The notes under the pieces are model-generated. The model saw only the letters and a list, made by a program, of their open reading frames with translations, did not search any database and was not told the origin of the DNA. A DNA stretch of 34,330 nt from assembly GCF_016653315.1 (NCBI RefSeq), contig NZ_NHSH01000077.1, positions 1 to 34,330 of the forward strand, read 5' to 3'. This document shows positions 9,363 through 17,793 of the stretch, in pieces (the first letter of the stretch is position 1; each line of letters begins with the position of its first letter). This DNA is from Halochromatium roseum. Lineage in GTDB: Bacteria > Pseudomonadota > Gammaproteobacteria > Chromatiales > Chromatiaceae. The position numbers and the translations under genes were made by a program.

Positions 9363-10082
9363 ATGAGTACGGCTTTGATTATACATATTCACGTTGGAAA
9401 ATGTGCTGGCGGCTCAATAAATGAAACTCTTGGGCGTCAAAACCTATCATATATTGAGCTTCACTGTGGGGATGCGCCGCGAAGACTATTAGATCTGCTG
9501 AAATTGGATGAAGGTGAAAACCTGTATATAATTGGCGTTCGGGACCCGGTTAAAAGATTCGTCTCAGCATTTAATTGGGACAAATATGAGAAGTTTATTT
9601 GTCACAGGAATATTGGTAAGCAACTCCCGCTGCTTTGGGCAGAAATATTTAATGAGTTTAATTCAGTTAATGAATTGGTTGAGAGTCTCTTGGCTAGGCA
9701 GAGTCGTCGACGTACTTTAGCCTGGAAAGCTATAACAGAAAGCAAGCTGCATGTGCAGCTGGGTTTAGCTTGGTATTTACCGGCTGAGGTGTTGGAGATT
9801 CTACCGATGGATAGAGTAAGCATCGTGAGACAGGAATACTTTGATAAGGATCTCGGTTTTTTTTTGAATAATATCGGCCGCAAATATCAGCCAAAGGAGC
9901 TGGTGCGTGATAAAAGTGACCAAGCCTTTTTAGGTGAGCTTGGCGTGAGGGATCCAAAAGCCTTGTCTGAAACAGCGAAGTTTCTACTTGACCATCTTTT
10001 ACAGGATGAGTACGACATCCTAGATCTTTTTTTTCGTAGAGGCCTATTTAAAGAAAGGTATGAAAGGTTCAAGAGGGGTTGA
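9363..10082 (+). CDS. Small sulfotransferase-family protein
   Basis: The 239-residue product has the two PAPS-binding signatures of Sulfotransfer_2-like enzymes in the right order. The 5'-phosphosulfate loop is HIHVGKCAGGSINETL at residue ~7, equivalent to the HIPKTGGTS loop. The 3'-phosphate element is IGVRDPVKRFVSAFNW near residue 58, where Arg and the distal Ser bind the 3'-phosphate. Such enzymes move a sulfuryl group from PAPS to a hydroxyl on a glycan or other acceptor. The gene is AT-rich and intact, and it is the last gene before the composition shift at ~10.2 kb, directly upstream of a CysH-like fragment. The acceptor is unknown. Confidence 0.75.
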   Translation: MSTALIIHIHVGKCAGGSINETLGRQNLSYIELHCGDAPRRLLDLLKLDEGENLYIIGVRDPVKRFVSAFNWDKYEKFICHRNIGKQLPLLWAEIFNEFNSVNELVESLLARQSRRRTLAWKAITESKLHVQLGLAWYLPAEVLEILPMDRVSIVRQEYFDKDLGFFLNNIGRKYQPKELVRDKSDQAFLGELGVRDPKALSETAKFLLDHLLQDEYDILDLFFRRGLFKERYERFKRG

Positions 10083-10218
10083 GATTCGTTGAATAAGTAA
10101 TAAATATAAATAATAACTAATTTAGTGAGCCAAATAAGCAAGAGAGTGCATGAAAATAATGTAGAGCACCTTGATTAGTTTTATTATAAGCAGAAGTGTA
10201 TGCCTCTACTTTGGCTAG

Positions 10219-10641
10219 TCTGGACTCCCACATCCAGCCCTGACCCCCGGCGACATCGAGCGCCACGACTCGGGATGGCGCGATCCAGCTTCGCCCCACT
10301 TCTCCCTGGTGGTGCGCAAGATCAAGCACGAGCCGCTCAACCGTGCCTTCGCGGAGCTAAAGCCCAACCGGTGGCTGCGCGGCATCATGCGCCACGAGAC
10401 CCCGGAGCGCCAACTCGCCGCGCCGGTGCAATTCAAGAACGGGCTCTACCAGGTGCATCCCATCCTCGACTGGAGCAAGGCGCAAGCGTTGGCCTACCTG
10501 CACCGCCACGGCCTGCCGATCAACGCCGACCATTGGGACCCGACCAAGGGCCGCGATCAGCGCGGGGAATGTCTCATCGGCGATTATTGCGGATTGCACC
10601 AGCGTGCGAACCCCTTACCAACACAGGAACAAGCCGCATGA
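10219..10641 (+). pseudogene. CysH-like (PAPS reductase family) C-terminal half, copy A
   Basis: The frame is open from 10219 (after a TAG at 10216) but has no ATG; the first possible start is GTG 10309. It contains LVVRKIKHEPLNRA, NRWLRGIMRHETPERQ, YQVHPILDWSKAQALAYLHRHGLP and finally ECLIGDYCGLH. These match the C-terminal half of PAPS/APS reductases: the R-K..PL..A helix, the W-x-x-G-x-R-x-x-x-x-x-R loop, the VHPI-DW segment and a tail Cys in a CGLH motif like the catalytic ECGLH. The N-terminal PP-loop half is absent, so it should not reduce PAPS by itself. It ends with ATGA overlapping the Nudix-like gene. Homology to copy B begins at ~10240. Confidence 0.7.
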
Positions 10642-11159
10642 GCGACTGACAACGCCTACGTGAAATCGTGCGCCTCGACTCAGAGTGGGTCACGCTGATC
10701 GCCGAGCGCTGGCTGTGCGACAAGGGTCAGGAACTGGACTACTGGCGGGTGGAGAAGGTCGATTCGGTCATCGTCCTGCCGCTTTACCGCCAGCAACTCC
10801 TCTGCGTGCGCCCCAGCTTCCGCCCCGGCATCCAACGCGCCACCTTCGACTTTCCCGGCGGGCGTTTACCGGCCGGCCAACAACCGCTCGAACTGGCGCC
10901 CTTACTGCTCGAGCGCGAACTGGGCGTGCCGCCAACAGCCATCCAGCGCACCGAACTGCTCAACCAAGTCCCCTGGGTGATCAACAGCGCCTTCTCCAAC
11001 CAAGGGCTCTGGGGCCCCGTCGCCGAGATCGATCCCAATACCGTGCTCCCTGAGGATCAAGTCGGTCTGATGGCGCCGGCGACCCATGCCGGCGTGCAGC
11101 AGCTACTCCAAGCGCTTGACTGCCTGCAATGCCGCGCGGTGCTGATGGAGTGGGCGCGC
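10240..11159 (+). repeat. 920-bp CysH-like/Nudix-like cassette, copy A
   Basis: It aligns with 17801-18720 at a constant offset of 7561 bases, with no indel that I could find and only scattered substitutions. Homology starts at CTGACCCCCGG, a few bases after a shared CAGC, and stops at GGGCGCGC. Flanks on both sides differ between copies. It is therefore a clean segmental duplication of both cassette genes, already lacking the CysH N-terminal half. Confidence 0.9.
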
Positions 11160-11171
11160 CACCGAGCTTAA
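10638..11171 (+). pseudogene. Nudix-like protein, copy A, with stop at codon 4
   Basis: The start ATG at 10638 overlaps the stop of the CysH-like frame (ATGA), as in copy B. The fourth codon is TGA (10647-10649), where copy B has TGG (MSDW). An in-frame GTG at 10668 could restart translation and would give 167 residues, so function may not be wholly lost. The body shows a Nudix fold pattern: VIVLPLYRQQLLCVRP, then DFPGGRLPAGQQPLELAP and LLLERELGV. Compared with the Nudix box (G-x5-E-x7-R-E-U-x-E-E-x-G-U) most catalytic Glu positions are missing, so hydrolysis is doubtful even in the intact form. Confidence 0.65.
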
Positions 11172-11384
11172 ATTCCGCCCCTGGAGATTACAGCGTATGC
11201 GGAGTTTCGTTGGACGCTGTGAGCTGTACGGGCGGATACTGCGGGATTATTGGGTGATCGGGTGCCGGCTGTCGGGTGTGGCCCGAGCGGCCGGGGCATC
11301 GGTGTCTTCGGTGGCTGTTCATGCGCAGCACGCTTGGCGGCGCGTCAATGCTGGGATGGTGAGTTTTGGTGAGGGGGTCGGTTG

Positions 11385-12833
11385 ATGACAGGTGCTACGG
11401 GTGTCCGGATGCAGACAGCGACGGCGAGCCATCGGTCGGAGCACGCCAGAGCCCACGCCAGAGCCGTAGCACAGACCTGGCGCAACCTGACTGGAATTAG
11501 TGCGCTGGGTCAAGGGCCAGCCGATGCACGAGCCTACGCCCAACTGTGCCGGACCTGGGTGAGCCCCGCCTGGCAGGCGCAACACTGGAGAACGCTGTCT
11601 GGGACGGCGGCGGCACGGGTTGCTGATGCCCCTGTGGTGGCGCAGCAGGACGCGACCAGCGTGCAGAGACCGGGCTCGGCATCGGCGGCCTGGCTCCTCT
11701 TAGCGCATGTGGCGCAAGGGGGGCTGGCGCCGGCTGCCGAGCTGCTGCAAACGCACCTCTCGACGATGCAGCAGGAGCATGGCCAAGCCGTGGTTGATCC
11801 GCAGCTGCGCATCCTGCAGACCGAGCTTGAGTTGTTACTCAGTGAGCTGCGGCTTGCGCAGGGCCGCGGGCAGTTGCAGCAACGGGCTGAGGGTGTGCGT
11901 GCCATCAGACCCTTTCTGAGGGTGGTCTCGTGCCTCGCCGCCAGCCCAGGCTCGGCACCCGCTGCCGAAGCCAACCGACGCGGCCTGACCGCGGCGGTAC
12001 AGACCCTGCGCGCGGAGCTGGCGCTATTGCATCAGGAGCTGTCGCTGCGACAGCGCAGTGGAGTCAGCCGCCTGCCGCGGCCGGTGCGGGATGTGACAGA
12101 CTCACGAGTGGACGCCGGAACGGCTGAGGGCGCTGATGCCGCCGGGGGCGGCGCGGCAGAGGCTGCCATCCGCTCAGGGCGCGACGCGGACGGTCCGCTC
12201 GAGCGCCAGGCCTTGGCGGCGCTAGCGATGTCGCAGCTCGGGCAAGACCTCTGGGTACTGGAGCGCACCGGCGGCAAGCGCGGCGGCTTTTTCGTGGAGT
12301 TCGGCGCCACCGATGGCGTGCTGCTCAGCAACACCTGGCTGCTGGAGCAGCGCTTCGGCTGGCGCGGCCTCTGTGCTGAGCCCAACCCCGGGTTCTACCG
12401 GCAGCTGCAAGCCAATCGCCACTGCACCGTCTCCGCAGCCTGCATCGGCGCCCACACCGGCGATCAGGTCGCGTTCGTCCTCTCCGATGCCTATGGCGGC
12501 AGCCTGGCCTATGCCCACGACGACCAACACGGCCCCAAGCGCGATGCCTACCGCGACGCCGGTCAGGTGGTGACCCTGGAGACGATCTCCCTCGACGATT
12601 TCCTCAAGCAGCACCAAGCCCCACGCGAGATCGACTACATCAGCATCGACACCGAAGGCAGCGAGTACGAGATTCTCAGCGCTTTCCCGTTCGACGACTG
12701 GCAGGTACAGCTGTTCACCATCGAGCACAACTTTACCGAACGCCGGCAAGACATCCGCCGCCTGATGGAGGAGCATGGCTATGTCTGCACCGAGGCGCAG
12801 TGGGATGATTGGTATGAGCGCAAAGCCGACTAA
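11385..12833 (+). CDS. FkbM-family methyltransferase with ~290-residue N-terminal extension
   Basis: The C-terminal ~190 residues are a typical FkbM domain: GGFFVEFGATDGVLLSNTWL near residue 298, GLCAEPNPGFY, TISLDDFLKQH, then DYISIDTEGSEYEIL near residue 416 and FTIEHNF. The first ~290 residues are rich in Ala, Gln, Leu and Arg and probably alpha-helical (repeated LQTELELLLSELRLAQ and LRAELALLHQELSLRQ segments look coiled-coil like). I know no family for them. They may anchor or scaffold the enzyme on a glycan assembly complex. The start could be TTG 11382 or ATG 11385; ATG is preferred. The end overlaps the next FkbM gene by 20 bases, so the two are probably co-translated. Confidence 0.85.
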   Translation: MTGATGVRMQTATASHRSEHARAHARAVAQTWRNLTGISALGQGPADARAYAQLCRTWVSPAWQAQHWRTLSGTAAARVADAPVVAQQDATSVQRPGSASAAWLLLAHVAQGGLAPAAELLQTHLSTMQQEHGQAVVDPQLRILQTELELLLSELRLAQGRGQLQQRAEGVRAIRPFLRVVSCLAASPGSAPAAEANRRGLTAAVQTLRAELALLHQELSLRQRSGVSRLPRPVRDVTDSRVDAGTAEGADAAGGGAAEAAIRSGRDADGPLERQALAALAMSQLGQDLWVLERTGGKRGGFFVEFGATDGVLLSNTWLLEQRFGWRGLCAEPNPGFYRQLQANRHCTVSAACIGAHTGDQVAFVLSDAYGGSLAYAHDDQHGPKRDAYRDAGQVVTLETISLDDFLKQHQAPREIDYISIDTEGSEYEILSAFPFDDWQVQLFTIEHNFTERRQDIRRLMEEHGYVCTEAQWDDWYERKAD

Positions 12834-13536
12834 CCCACCCGCAGCCGGACTGAAACCGCTCACCGCGCAGCAGAGCGGCCAACGCCAACGGCTCATCGCG
12901 CGCTATCAGACCCAAGCCACTGGCATCCTGCACCTGGGCGCGCACGTAGGGCAGGAGCGGGAGCGGTACGACAGACTGGATAAGCCAGTGCTCTGGGTCG
13001 AAGGCCACCCGGCTATCTTCCAGCAGTTGCAGCAGCACCTGGAACCGTATCCGAAGCAGCGCGCCCTCTGCGCGGTCTTAGCCGAGGTCGACGGTCGGCT
13101 CGCGACCTTCTACCGCTCCAATAACGCCGACGGAGTCAGCTCCTCGCTGTTCCCTTTCGGCGCCTATGCCGACGGCGAACACTCGCTCTGGCCGCAGTTG
13201 CAGCTGCGCATGATCGAGCAGCTCAGCCTGCCGACCCTGCGATTGGATACCTTGTTGGCCGGCAACGCCATCGAGGCAAAGGATTATTCGTTCTGGGTCG
13301 TCGACCTGCAAGGCGCCGAAGCGCTGGCGCTGGCCGGCGCAGAGCGCAGCCTGGCCGCCTGTCAAGCCATGCTGATCGAGGTCAGCACGGTGGAGGTGTA
13401 CCGCGGCGGCGTGACCTGGCAGCCCCTGCGCGAGCAATTGAGTGCCGCCGGGTTTGTGCCGCTGTTTGAGCCCGCGCGCGCCCATGACGATGTCTTGTTC
13501 GTGCGCCGCCCCGCAGCCGCTGGGGCGTCGCTTTGA
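12814..13536 (+). CDS. FkbM-family methyltransferase
   Basis: The 240-residue product has the family motifs: TGILHLGAHVGQERERYD near residue 36 (SAM motif I), VLWVEGHPAIFQQL, then LPTLRLDTLL and FWVVDLQGAEALALAGAE near residue 162, followed by MLIEVSTVEVYRGG. I chose ATG 12814 (MSAKPTN), which overlaps the preceding FkbM gene by 20 bases; the longer start at 12775 adds residues encoded inside that gene's conserved C-terminus. Its motif set (HLGAHVGQE, DLQGAE) is closer to the gene at 19123 than to its neighbour. It probably O-methylates a sugar of the same polymer. Confidence 0.85.
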   Translation: MSAKPTNPPAAGLKPLTAQQSGQRQRLIARYQTQATGILHLGAHVGQERERYDRLDKPVLWVEGHPAIFQQLQQHLEPYPKQRALCAVLAEVDGRLATFYRSNNADGVSSSLFPFGAYADGEHSLWPQLQLRMIEQLSLPTLRLDTLLAGNAIEAKDYSFWVVDLQGAEALALAGAERSLAACQAMLIEVSTVEVYRGGVTWQPLREQLSAAGFVPLFEPARAHDDVLFVRRPAAAGASL

Positions 13537-13570
13537 ACTGGTGCACTGCTATGGGTTGCTCTACTACCTG

Positions 13571-13602
13571 GAGGGTTCCGGTGACAGAGGGTTCCGGTGA
13601 CA
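13571..13602 (+). repeat. Tandem duplication of a 16-bp unit
   Basis: GAGGGTTCCGGTGACA occurs twice back to back. The second unit runs into the 122-bp dispersed repeat that begins GTTCCGGTGACAGG, so the duplication sits exactly at that repeat's left edge. Confidence 0.85.
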
Positions 13603-13712
13603 GGATACTGAATTCCGTACGGTGATCCGCACGGTTCGCCGCTACGCCGGAGCGCACCTGCGGGGATGTGATGCGGTTTTCGGCTGCTGCTACTGCGATC
13701 CGCTGAATCCGC
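13591..13712 (+). repeat. 122-bp dispersed direct repeat, copy 1
   Basis: This copy aligns base for base, with scattered substitutions and no gap, to 24713-24834. It runs from GTTCCGGTGACAGG to GCTGAATCCGC and contains CCGTACGGTGATCCGCACGG. It has no coding frame. Here its right edge merges into the upstream region of an Rpn copy. The second copy is followed by a different short repeat. I do not recognise the family. Confidence 0.85.
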
Positions 13713-13724
13713 TACACTCCCGGC

Positions 13725-14206
13725 ATGCCAGCCGATCGCGAAAAGCAAGCTGCCGAGCGTCGGGCGCCGACAGGCGATGATGCCAGACCGAGGCGCGACG
13801 ACGACAGCAGTTCAGCAGCGCACTCTGGGACTGCCGCGTTGACTTCCGCTTTCCGATGGTCAAACTGCTGGACTATGCCGCGCCCGAGCGCTGGGCCGAG
13901 CTGGAAGCCAGCGACAACGTCTTCGCCCTGGTAGTGATGGCGCAGATCCGCGCCAAGGTCACTGAGGATGCCGAGACGCTCAAGGGCTGGAAGTTCCGGC
14001 TGATTCGGCTGATGTACGAGCGCGGCTATGAGCAAGCACGGATTCTCGAGCTGTTCCGGCTCATCGACTGGATGATCCGCCTACCCAAGGCGCTCGAGGC
14101 TGGCTTTCGCCAGCTCGCGCGCTGCGGGCAGGTGAGAAAAGGGGACATCCTGCTGATCACCGACGCCTTCTGTTGTGGGGTTGGGGTACTGTGGCACTAT
14201 GACTGA
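13725..14206 (+). pseudogene. Rpn-family nuclease-like gene, copy 1, internally deleted and 3'-truncated
   Basis: The start (ATGCCAGCCGATCG...) matches the beginning of the full copy at 30467. Shortly after RRDDDS the sequence jumps to the segment that encodes QFSSALWDCRVDFRFP. About 352 bp of the full copy (30522 to 30874) are missing, and the joint shares only 2 bases. The frame shifts at the joint; the remaining body (MVKLLDYAAPERW through ELFRLIDWMIRLPKALEAGFRQ) continues in another frame. At ~14115 homology ends and an unrelated tail runs to a stop at 14206. The nuclease core is gone. Confidence 0.85.
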
Positions 14207-14258
14207 TCCGCTTGATGACCCTCACCCGACACGACGAGCGGATTAAGGAGGTTTTTTA

Positions 14259-14483
14259 ATGAACGCTGTTTTCCAGCTTCCCGATGATATCGACCTCACT
14301 CCGGCTGAGCTCGCCCTGACCCTGGCGGCCCGGTTATACGAGCAGGGTCGCCTGTCGGCGGGTCAGGCTGCGCTGTTGGCCGGCCTCTCAAAACGCGGAT
14401 TTGTTGAGCTGCTTGGCCGTCAGGAGGTGGCGCTGTTCAACTTCCCGGTCGAGGAACTGGCCCAGGATGTCGAACGTGCCTGA
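14259..14483 (+). CDS. UPF0175-family antitoxin-like protein
   Basis: The 74-residue product shows the UPF0175 pattern: an N-terminal strand, LTPAELALTLAARLYEQGRLSAGQAALLAGLSKRGF (14296-14403), and FVELLGRQEVALFNF. The helix-turn-helix-like middle is typical of these small proteins, which pair with DUF3368 PIN-like proteins as presumed antitoxins. A strong Shine-Dalgarno sequence, AAGGAGG (14246-14252), precedes the ATG with suitable spacing. The stop lies 17 bases inside the next gene, an overlap usual for toxin-antitoxin pairs. The pair looks intact. Confidence 0.85.
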   Translation: MNAVFQLPDDIDLTPAELALTLAARLYEQGRLSAGQAALLAGLSKRGFVELLGRQEVALFNFPVEELAQDVERA

Positions 14484-14931
14484 GACCATCTGCAACACCA
14501 GCCCCCTGATCGCGTTGGATAACATCGGGTTGTTGGCGTTGCTGGAAGGCGTCTATGGCCGCATCCTCGTTGCCGAGGAGGTTCGCGACGAGTTTGGCGC
14601 CACACTGCCTGGATGGATCGATGTGGTGCCGGTTAAGAACCGGAATCTCATTCGCGCCTTGCAACTTTCAATCGACCTTGGGGAGTCGGCGACCCTGGCT
14701 CTGGCAATGGAGCGCCCGGGTGCGCGGGTGATTTTGGACGATCTGAAGGGACGTAAGGTCGCTCAGCGGCTCGGTTTGCTTTATACAGGACTCGTTGGCG
14801 TGGCGATTAAGGGCAAAACCATGGGTGTGATCGAGTCCGTGGGCAGCGTGTTGAACCGTCTGAAGCAGGCCGGGTTTCGTCTGTCAACAGCGATGGAACA
14901 AGAGGCCTTGCGGTTGGCCGGTGAGAATTGA
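14467..14931 (+). CDS. DUF3368 (PIN-like) toxin candidate
   Basis: From ATG 14467 this gives 154 residues beginning MSNVPETICNTSPLIALDNIG. The NTSPLI... segment is the PIN-like first motif (with Asn/Thr in place of the usual VDTS), followed by VAEEVRDEF, the acidic second motif, then LGESATLALAM and ARVILDDLKGRKVA with the later acidic residues. DUF3368 proteins are predicted PIN-domain RNases. The start overlaps the UPF0175 gene by 17 bases; a longer in-frame start at 14401 lies wholly inside that gene and is unlikely. This is the only PIN-like gene in the window without a premature stop. Confidence 0.85.
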   Translation: MSNVPETICNTSPLIALDNIGLLALLEGVYGRILVAEEVRDEFGATLPGWIDVVPVKNRNLIRALQLSIDLGESATLALAMERPGARVILDDLKGRKVAQRLGLLYTGLVGVAIKGKTMGVIESVGSVLNRLKQAGFRLSTAMEQEALRLAGEN

Positions 14932-15039
14932 AACGGCACAAAAGCCCTGGCTTTAGCGTTTGAAGGAGCCGCAGTCGATCCCGCCCTTTTTGCGCAATAG
15001 CCTGGATCTTGGCGAGGCGGCGGTGATTCAAGCCGGTTA

Positions 15040-15576
15040 TACGACAAGCCGATGGATCGACTATCTACTCAGCACCCTGATGCTGGCCGGCATCCGCGAG
15101 ATCCTGATCATCACCACCCCGCAAGACAGCGCCGCCTACCAGGCGCTGCTCGGCGATGGCCAGCAGTGGGGCATCCAGCTCGCCGATGCCGTGCAGCCAT
15201 CATCGGACGGACTCGCGCAGGCGTTCCTTTGCGGCCGCGACTTCATCGGCCAAGATGCCTGTGCCCTGGTGTTGTGGCTCGCGGCGAGCTGGAGATCACC
15301 GAGGTCAACGCCCGCTACCTGGCCGAGGGCCAACTGCATATGGAGCGCGTAGGCCGCGGCGACGCCTGGTTTGACACCGGCACCCACGACAGCCTGGTCG
15401 AGACCGCCGCTTACATCCAGACCATCGAGAAGCGTCAAGGCCAGCGCATCGCCGTGCCCGAGGAGATCGCCTTCGAGCACGGCTGGATCGACCGCGACGC
15501 CTTGCGTGAGCAGGGGCAGGCGCTGCATAAGAGGCTATGGCAGTATCTGTTGCGCTTGGCGGAGGAGGGGCTGTGA
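15040..15576 (+). pseudogene. rfbA: rfbA (glucose-1-phosphate thymidylyltransferase) deletion remnant
   Basis: Homology begins in the middle of the conserved [16 protein letters not shown] segment, here reading [20 protein letters not shown], and continues through [17 protein letters not shown] and [13 protein letters not shown] to GQDACALVL. The catalytic N-terminal GGSGTRL loop is missing. After ALVL roughly 100 codons are absent and the frame changes. The next recognisable part is [19 protein letters not shown], then DTGTHDSLVETA and the C-terminus LRLAEEGL ending at 15574-15576. RfbA makes dTDP-glucose for rhamnose synthesis; this copy cannot. Its stop overlaps an rfbB start (TGATG), preserving the original operon junction. 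Confidence 0.85.
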
Positions 15577-15614
15577 TGGCAAAGACGCTCCTTGTCACTG
15601 GTGGTGCCGGCTAG
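15576..15614 (+). pseudogene. rfbB: rfbB (dTDP-glucose 4,6-dehydratase) 5' scrap
   Basis: The first 12 codons read MAKTLLVTGGAG, the NAD-binding Rossmann start of RfbB, and then hit TAG at 15612-15614 where the sequence jumps to unrelated DNA just ahead of rfbD. A second copy of the same start at 24970 continues two codons farther. Confidence 0.8.
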
Positions 15615-15652
15615 GCGTCTCTGTCGAACATTCATTGAGGGAGCACACCGCC

Positions 15653-15850
15653 ATGAAGATCCTCGTGACCGGCAAGAACGGTCAAGTCGGCTTTGAGCTG
15701 AAACGCGCGCTGAGCGTGCTGGGCAACCCTTGAGCCCGAGCGCGGATGCGATCGAGGCCATCTCCACCGCTGAGTATCCAACGCCGGCCCAGCGCCCCGT
15801 CAACTCTCGGCTGGAGACCACCCAGCTGCGCGAGCGCTTTGGTCTGCGTC
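15653..15850 (+). pseudogene. rfbD: rfbD (dTDP-4-dehydrorhamnose reductase) deletion remnant
   Basis: The beginning MKILVTGKNGQVGFELKRAL is the RfbD Rossmann motif and runs to GNP, followed by a stop at 15731-15733. Downstream, in another frame, AISTAEYPTPAQRPVNSRL and RERFGLRP match the conserved RfbD C-terminus (I-T-DYPTPA-RP-NSRL...FGL). About 200 codons between them are missing. The last residues run straight into Rpn copy 2 at CGCGACGATGACAGC, so an Rpn sequence lies directly at the right joint. Confidence 0.8.
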
Positions 15851-16691
15851 CGCGACGATGACAGCCCCTGGAAGGAGGCCCTTGAGCGCTTCTTTCCGGA
15901 GTTCCTCGCGTTGCTGTTCCCTGCCGTGCATGCCGAGATCGACTGGTCCAAAGGCGTGCAATTCCTCGACAAGGAATTCCAACAGCTGGTGCAAGAGGCC
16001 AAGACCAGCCGGCGCCCTGTGGACAATGTGGGCCGACAAGCTGGTCGGCGTCACCTTGCGCGATGGCACGCCGGTCTGGGTGCTGATCCATGTCGAGGTG
16101 CAAGGCGAAGTAGAAACCGCCTTTGCCGAGCGCATGTATACCTAATCACTACAAGATCCGCGACCGCTACCAAGTGCCAGTGGCAAGCCTCGCGGTCTTG
16201 GCCGATACCGATCTGCGCTTTCGCCCACAACAGTTCAGCAGCGCACTTTGGGACTGCCGCGTTGACTTCCGCTTTCCGATGGTCAAACTGCTGGACTATG
16301 CCGCGCCCGAGCGCTGGGCTGAGCTCGAAGCCAGCGACAATGTCTTCGCGCTGGTGGTCATGGCGCAGATCCGCGCCAAGGTCACTGAGGATGCCGAGAC
16401 GCTCAAGGGCTGGAAGTTCCGCCTGATTCGGCTGATGTACGAGCGCGGTTATGAGCAAGCACGGATTTTGGAACTGTTCCGGCTCATCGACTGGATGATC
16501 CGCCTGCCCAAGGCGCTTGAGGCCGACTTTCGCCAAACACTCTATGCCTATGAGGAGCAACAGCGTATGCCGTATGTGACGACAGCGCCGAGGCCTACCG
16601 CGAGCGCATTACCACCGCCGAGCCTGAGCAACTGCTGCAATGGTCCAAACGCATCCTCAGCGCCGAGACGCCGGAGACGATTTTCCACTGA
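15851..16691 (+). pseudogene. Rpn-family nuclease-like gene, copy 2, multiply frameshifted
   Basis: Homology to the full copy begins at codon ~16 (RDDDSPWKEALERFFPEF), fused to the rfbD tail. Three lesions are clear against 30467-31411. A ~15-base insertion near 16018-16032 breaks the EAKT-RR / ADKLVGV region. A one-base insertion near 16144 makes MYT followed by a stop, where the full copy has MYTYHYKIRD. A 76-base deletion near 16584 has end points on ACGAC direct repeats and shifts the C-terminus out of frame. The TGA in the original frame is at 16689-16691. It is not functional. Confidence 0.85.
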
Positions 16692-16748
16692 GGCGCGGGT
16701 GGAGGCGCTGTTAGGCCGTATGACAACCTAAGCCAGGGGGCAACGCCC

Positions 16749-17024
16749 ATGCATATTGAAGCCGAACTCGACGAAGCTCATGCCCAACGCCTGCAAGCGA
16801 TCCAGCGCCAGTTGCAACAGTCGCTACCCGATGTCCTGGCGACGCTGATCGACTTGGGGCAGCGGCACATCGGCACACCGCCCATGGAGGCCGCCGAACC
16901 CGCACCGCTCTATGCGGCACTCGAACAGATCGGTTTTGTCGGCTGTCTCGATGCGGACGCCACCTTGGCGGCCAACTACAAAGACCAGCTCGATTACTCC
17001 GCGAAAGACGGACACCCGCAGTGA
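16749..17024 (+). CDS. Small antitoxin-like protein upstream of a PIN gene
   Basis: The 91-residue product begins MHIEAELDEAHAQRLQAIQRQ, a strand followed by a long helix typical of small ribbon-helix-helix antitoxins, then continues LPDVLATLIDLGQRH. I do not recognise a named family. Its role is inferred from position: its TGA overlaps the GTG start of a PIN-domain gene (GTGA at 17021-17024), the usual VapBC-type arrangement. The frame is intact although its toxin partner is broken. Confidence 0.65.
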   Translation: MHIEAELDEAHAQRLQAIQRQLQQSLPDVLATLIDLGQRHIGTPPMEAAEPAPLYAALEQIGFVGCLDADATLAANYKDQLDYSAKDGHPQ

Positions 17025-17440
17025 TTATTGTCGATACCGGCGCCTGGGTTGGTCTGGCAAACCGGCGCGATCAATACCATGTGCCCTGTCGAACCTTCTT
17101 TAAGCACAATACGGAGCCGCTGATCACCACCTGTGCGGTCTTGGTCGAAACCACGCACTTGCTGTTCAATCGCATCGGGGTCGCGATGACCCTGGCTTGA
17201 TTGGAAACGATTCAGGCGCAGGGTGTGGTGATCGCGGCTCCCAAGCCCGAGGATTTTCCGGAGATGACGCGCTTCATGCGTCAATATGCCGACTTGCCGA
17301 TGGATTTGGCCGCTGCCTCGCTGCTGCTATTGGCCGGGCAACTGGGGCATGGGCGCATTGTTTCCACGGATCAACGGGATTTTCGCACCTGCCGTTGGAA
17401 ACAACATCATCCGTTCATTAACCTGTTGACCTTGCTTTAA
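17021..17440 (+). pseudogene. PIN-domain (VapC-like) toxin with premature TGA
   Basis: Starting from GTG 17021 the frame reads IIVDTGAWVGLANRRDQYH (first catalytic Asp), then TTCAVLVETTHLLFNRIG (the conserved Glu) and is cut by TGA at 17198-17200, codon 60. The same frame continues without further damage through LETIQAQGVV, MTRFMRQYADLPMDLAAASL and GRIVSTDQRDFRTCRW, which carries the later catalytic acids, to TAA at 17438-17440. PIN toxins of this type are tRNA/rRNA endonucleases. A single base change, probably TGG to TGA, accounts for the lesion. Confidence 0.8.
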
Positions 17441-17448
17441 TATCGCCA

Positions 17449-17790
17449 ATGATGGCCGCTGATCCTCTCCACCGGCATGAGCCCGAGGCCGACATCAACA
17501 GCGCCGTGGCCCTGCTGCGCCGCCTGGGTGCGCCCTTCGCGCTGCTGCACTGCAACTGTTTTTTGCTCCACCTATCCCACCCCCTACAAGGACGTGAACC
17601 TGAGCTAACAATCACGCTCCGTCATCGTGCAGACAATGCGCTGTGCGGGCTGTTGCTTGCCCTGCACGACAGGGGCGAGCCATCCGCGTGGCACGCGCAT
17701 AGCCTGTTGTGCGACGCGGATGCCCGACGCGCCTTTGGGGCCTATGCACTCTTTGACGCCGCTATTGAGCACGTCGGCGCTGAACATTGA
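17449..17790 (+). CDS. Hypothetical protein next to CysH-like copy B
   Basis: This is a 113-residue open frame from an ATG 8 bases after the PIN stop to 17790, just before the duplicated cassette begins at ~17801. It starts MMAADPLHRHEPEADINSAV and includes ALLRRLGAPFALLHCNC and LRHRADNALCGLLLALHD. I recognise no family. It could be real: codon-position GC looks plausible, and no better frame covers the region. It could also be the residue of a larger gene displaced by the cassette. No ribosome site stands out. Confidence 0.35.
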   Translation: MMAADPLHRHEPEADINSAVALLRRLGAPFALLHCNCFLLHLSHPLQGREPELTITLRHRADNALCGLLLALHDRGEPSAWHAHSLLCDADARRAFGAYALFDAAIEHVGAEH

Positions 17791-17793
17791 TCG

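Noticed and set aside
11197-11385. 62-codon frame ending in a TGATG overlap with the FkbM gene
   Set aside because: The overlap is suggestive, but the sequence has no recognisable pattern and no ribosome site, so I did not call it a gene.
12222-12896. 224-codon minus-strand open frame
   Set aside because: It is antisense to the FkbM domain, with no family pattern.
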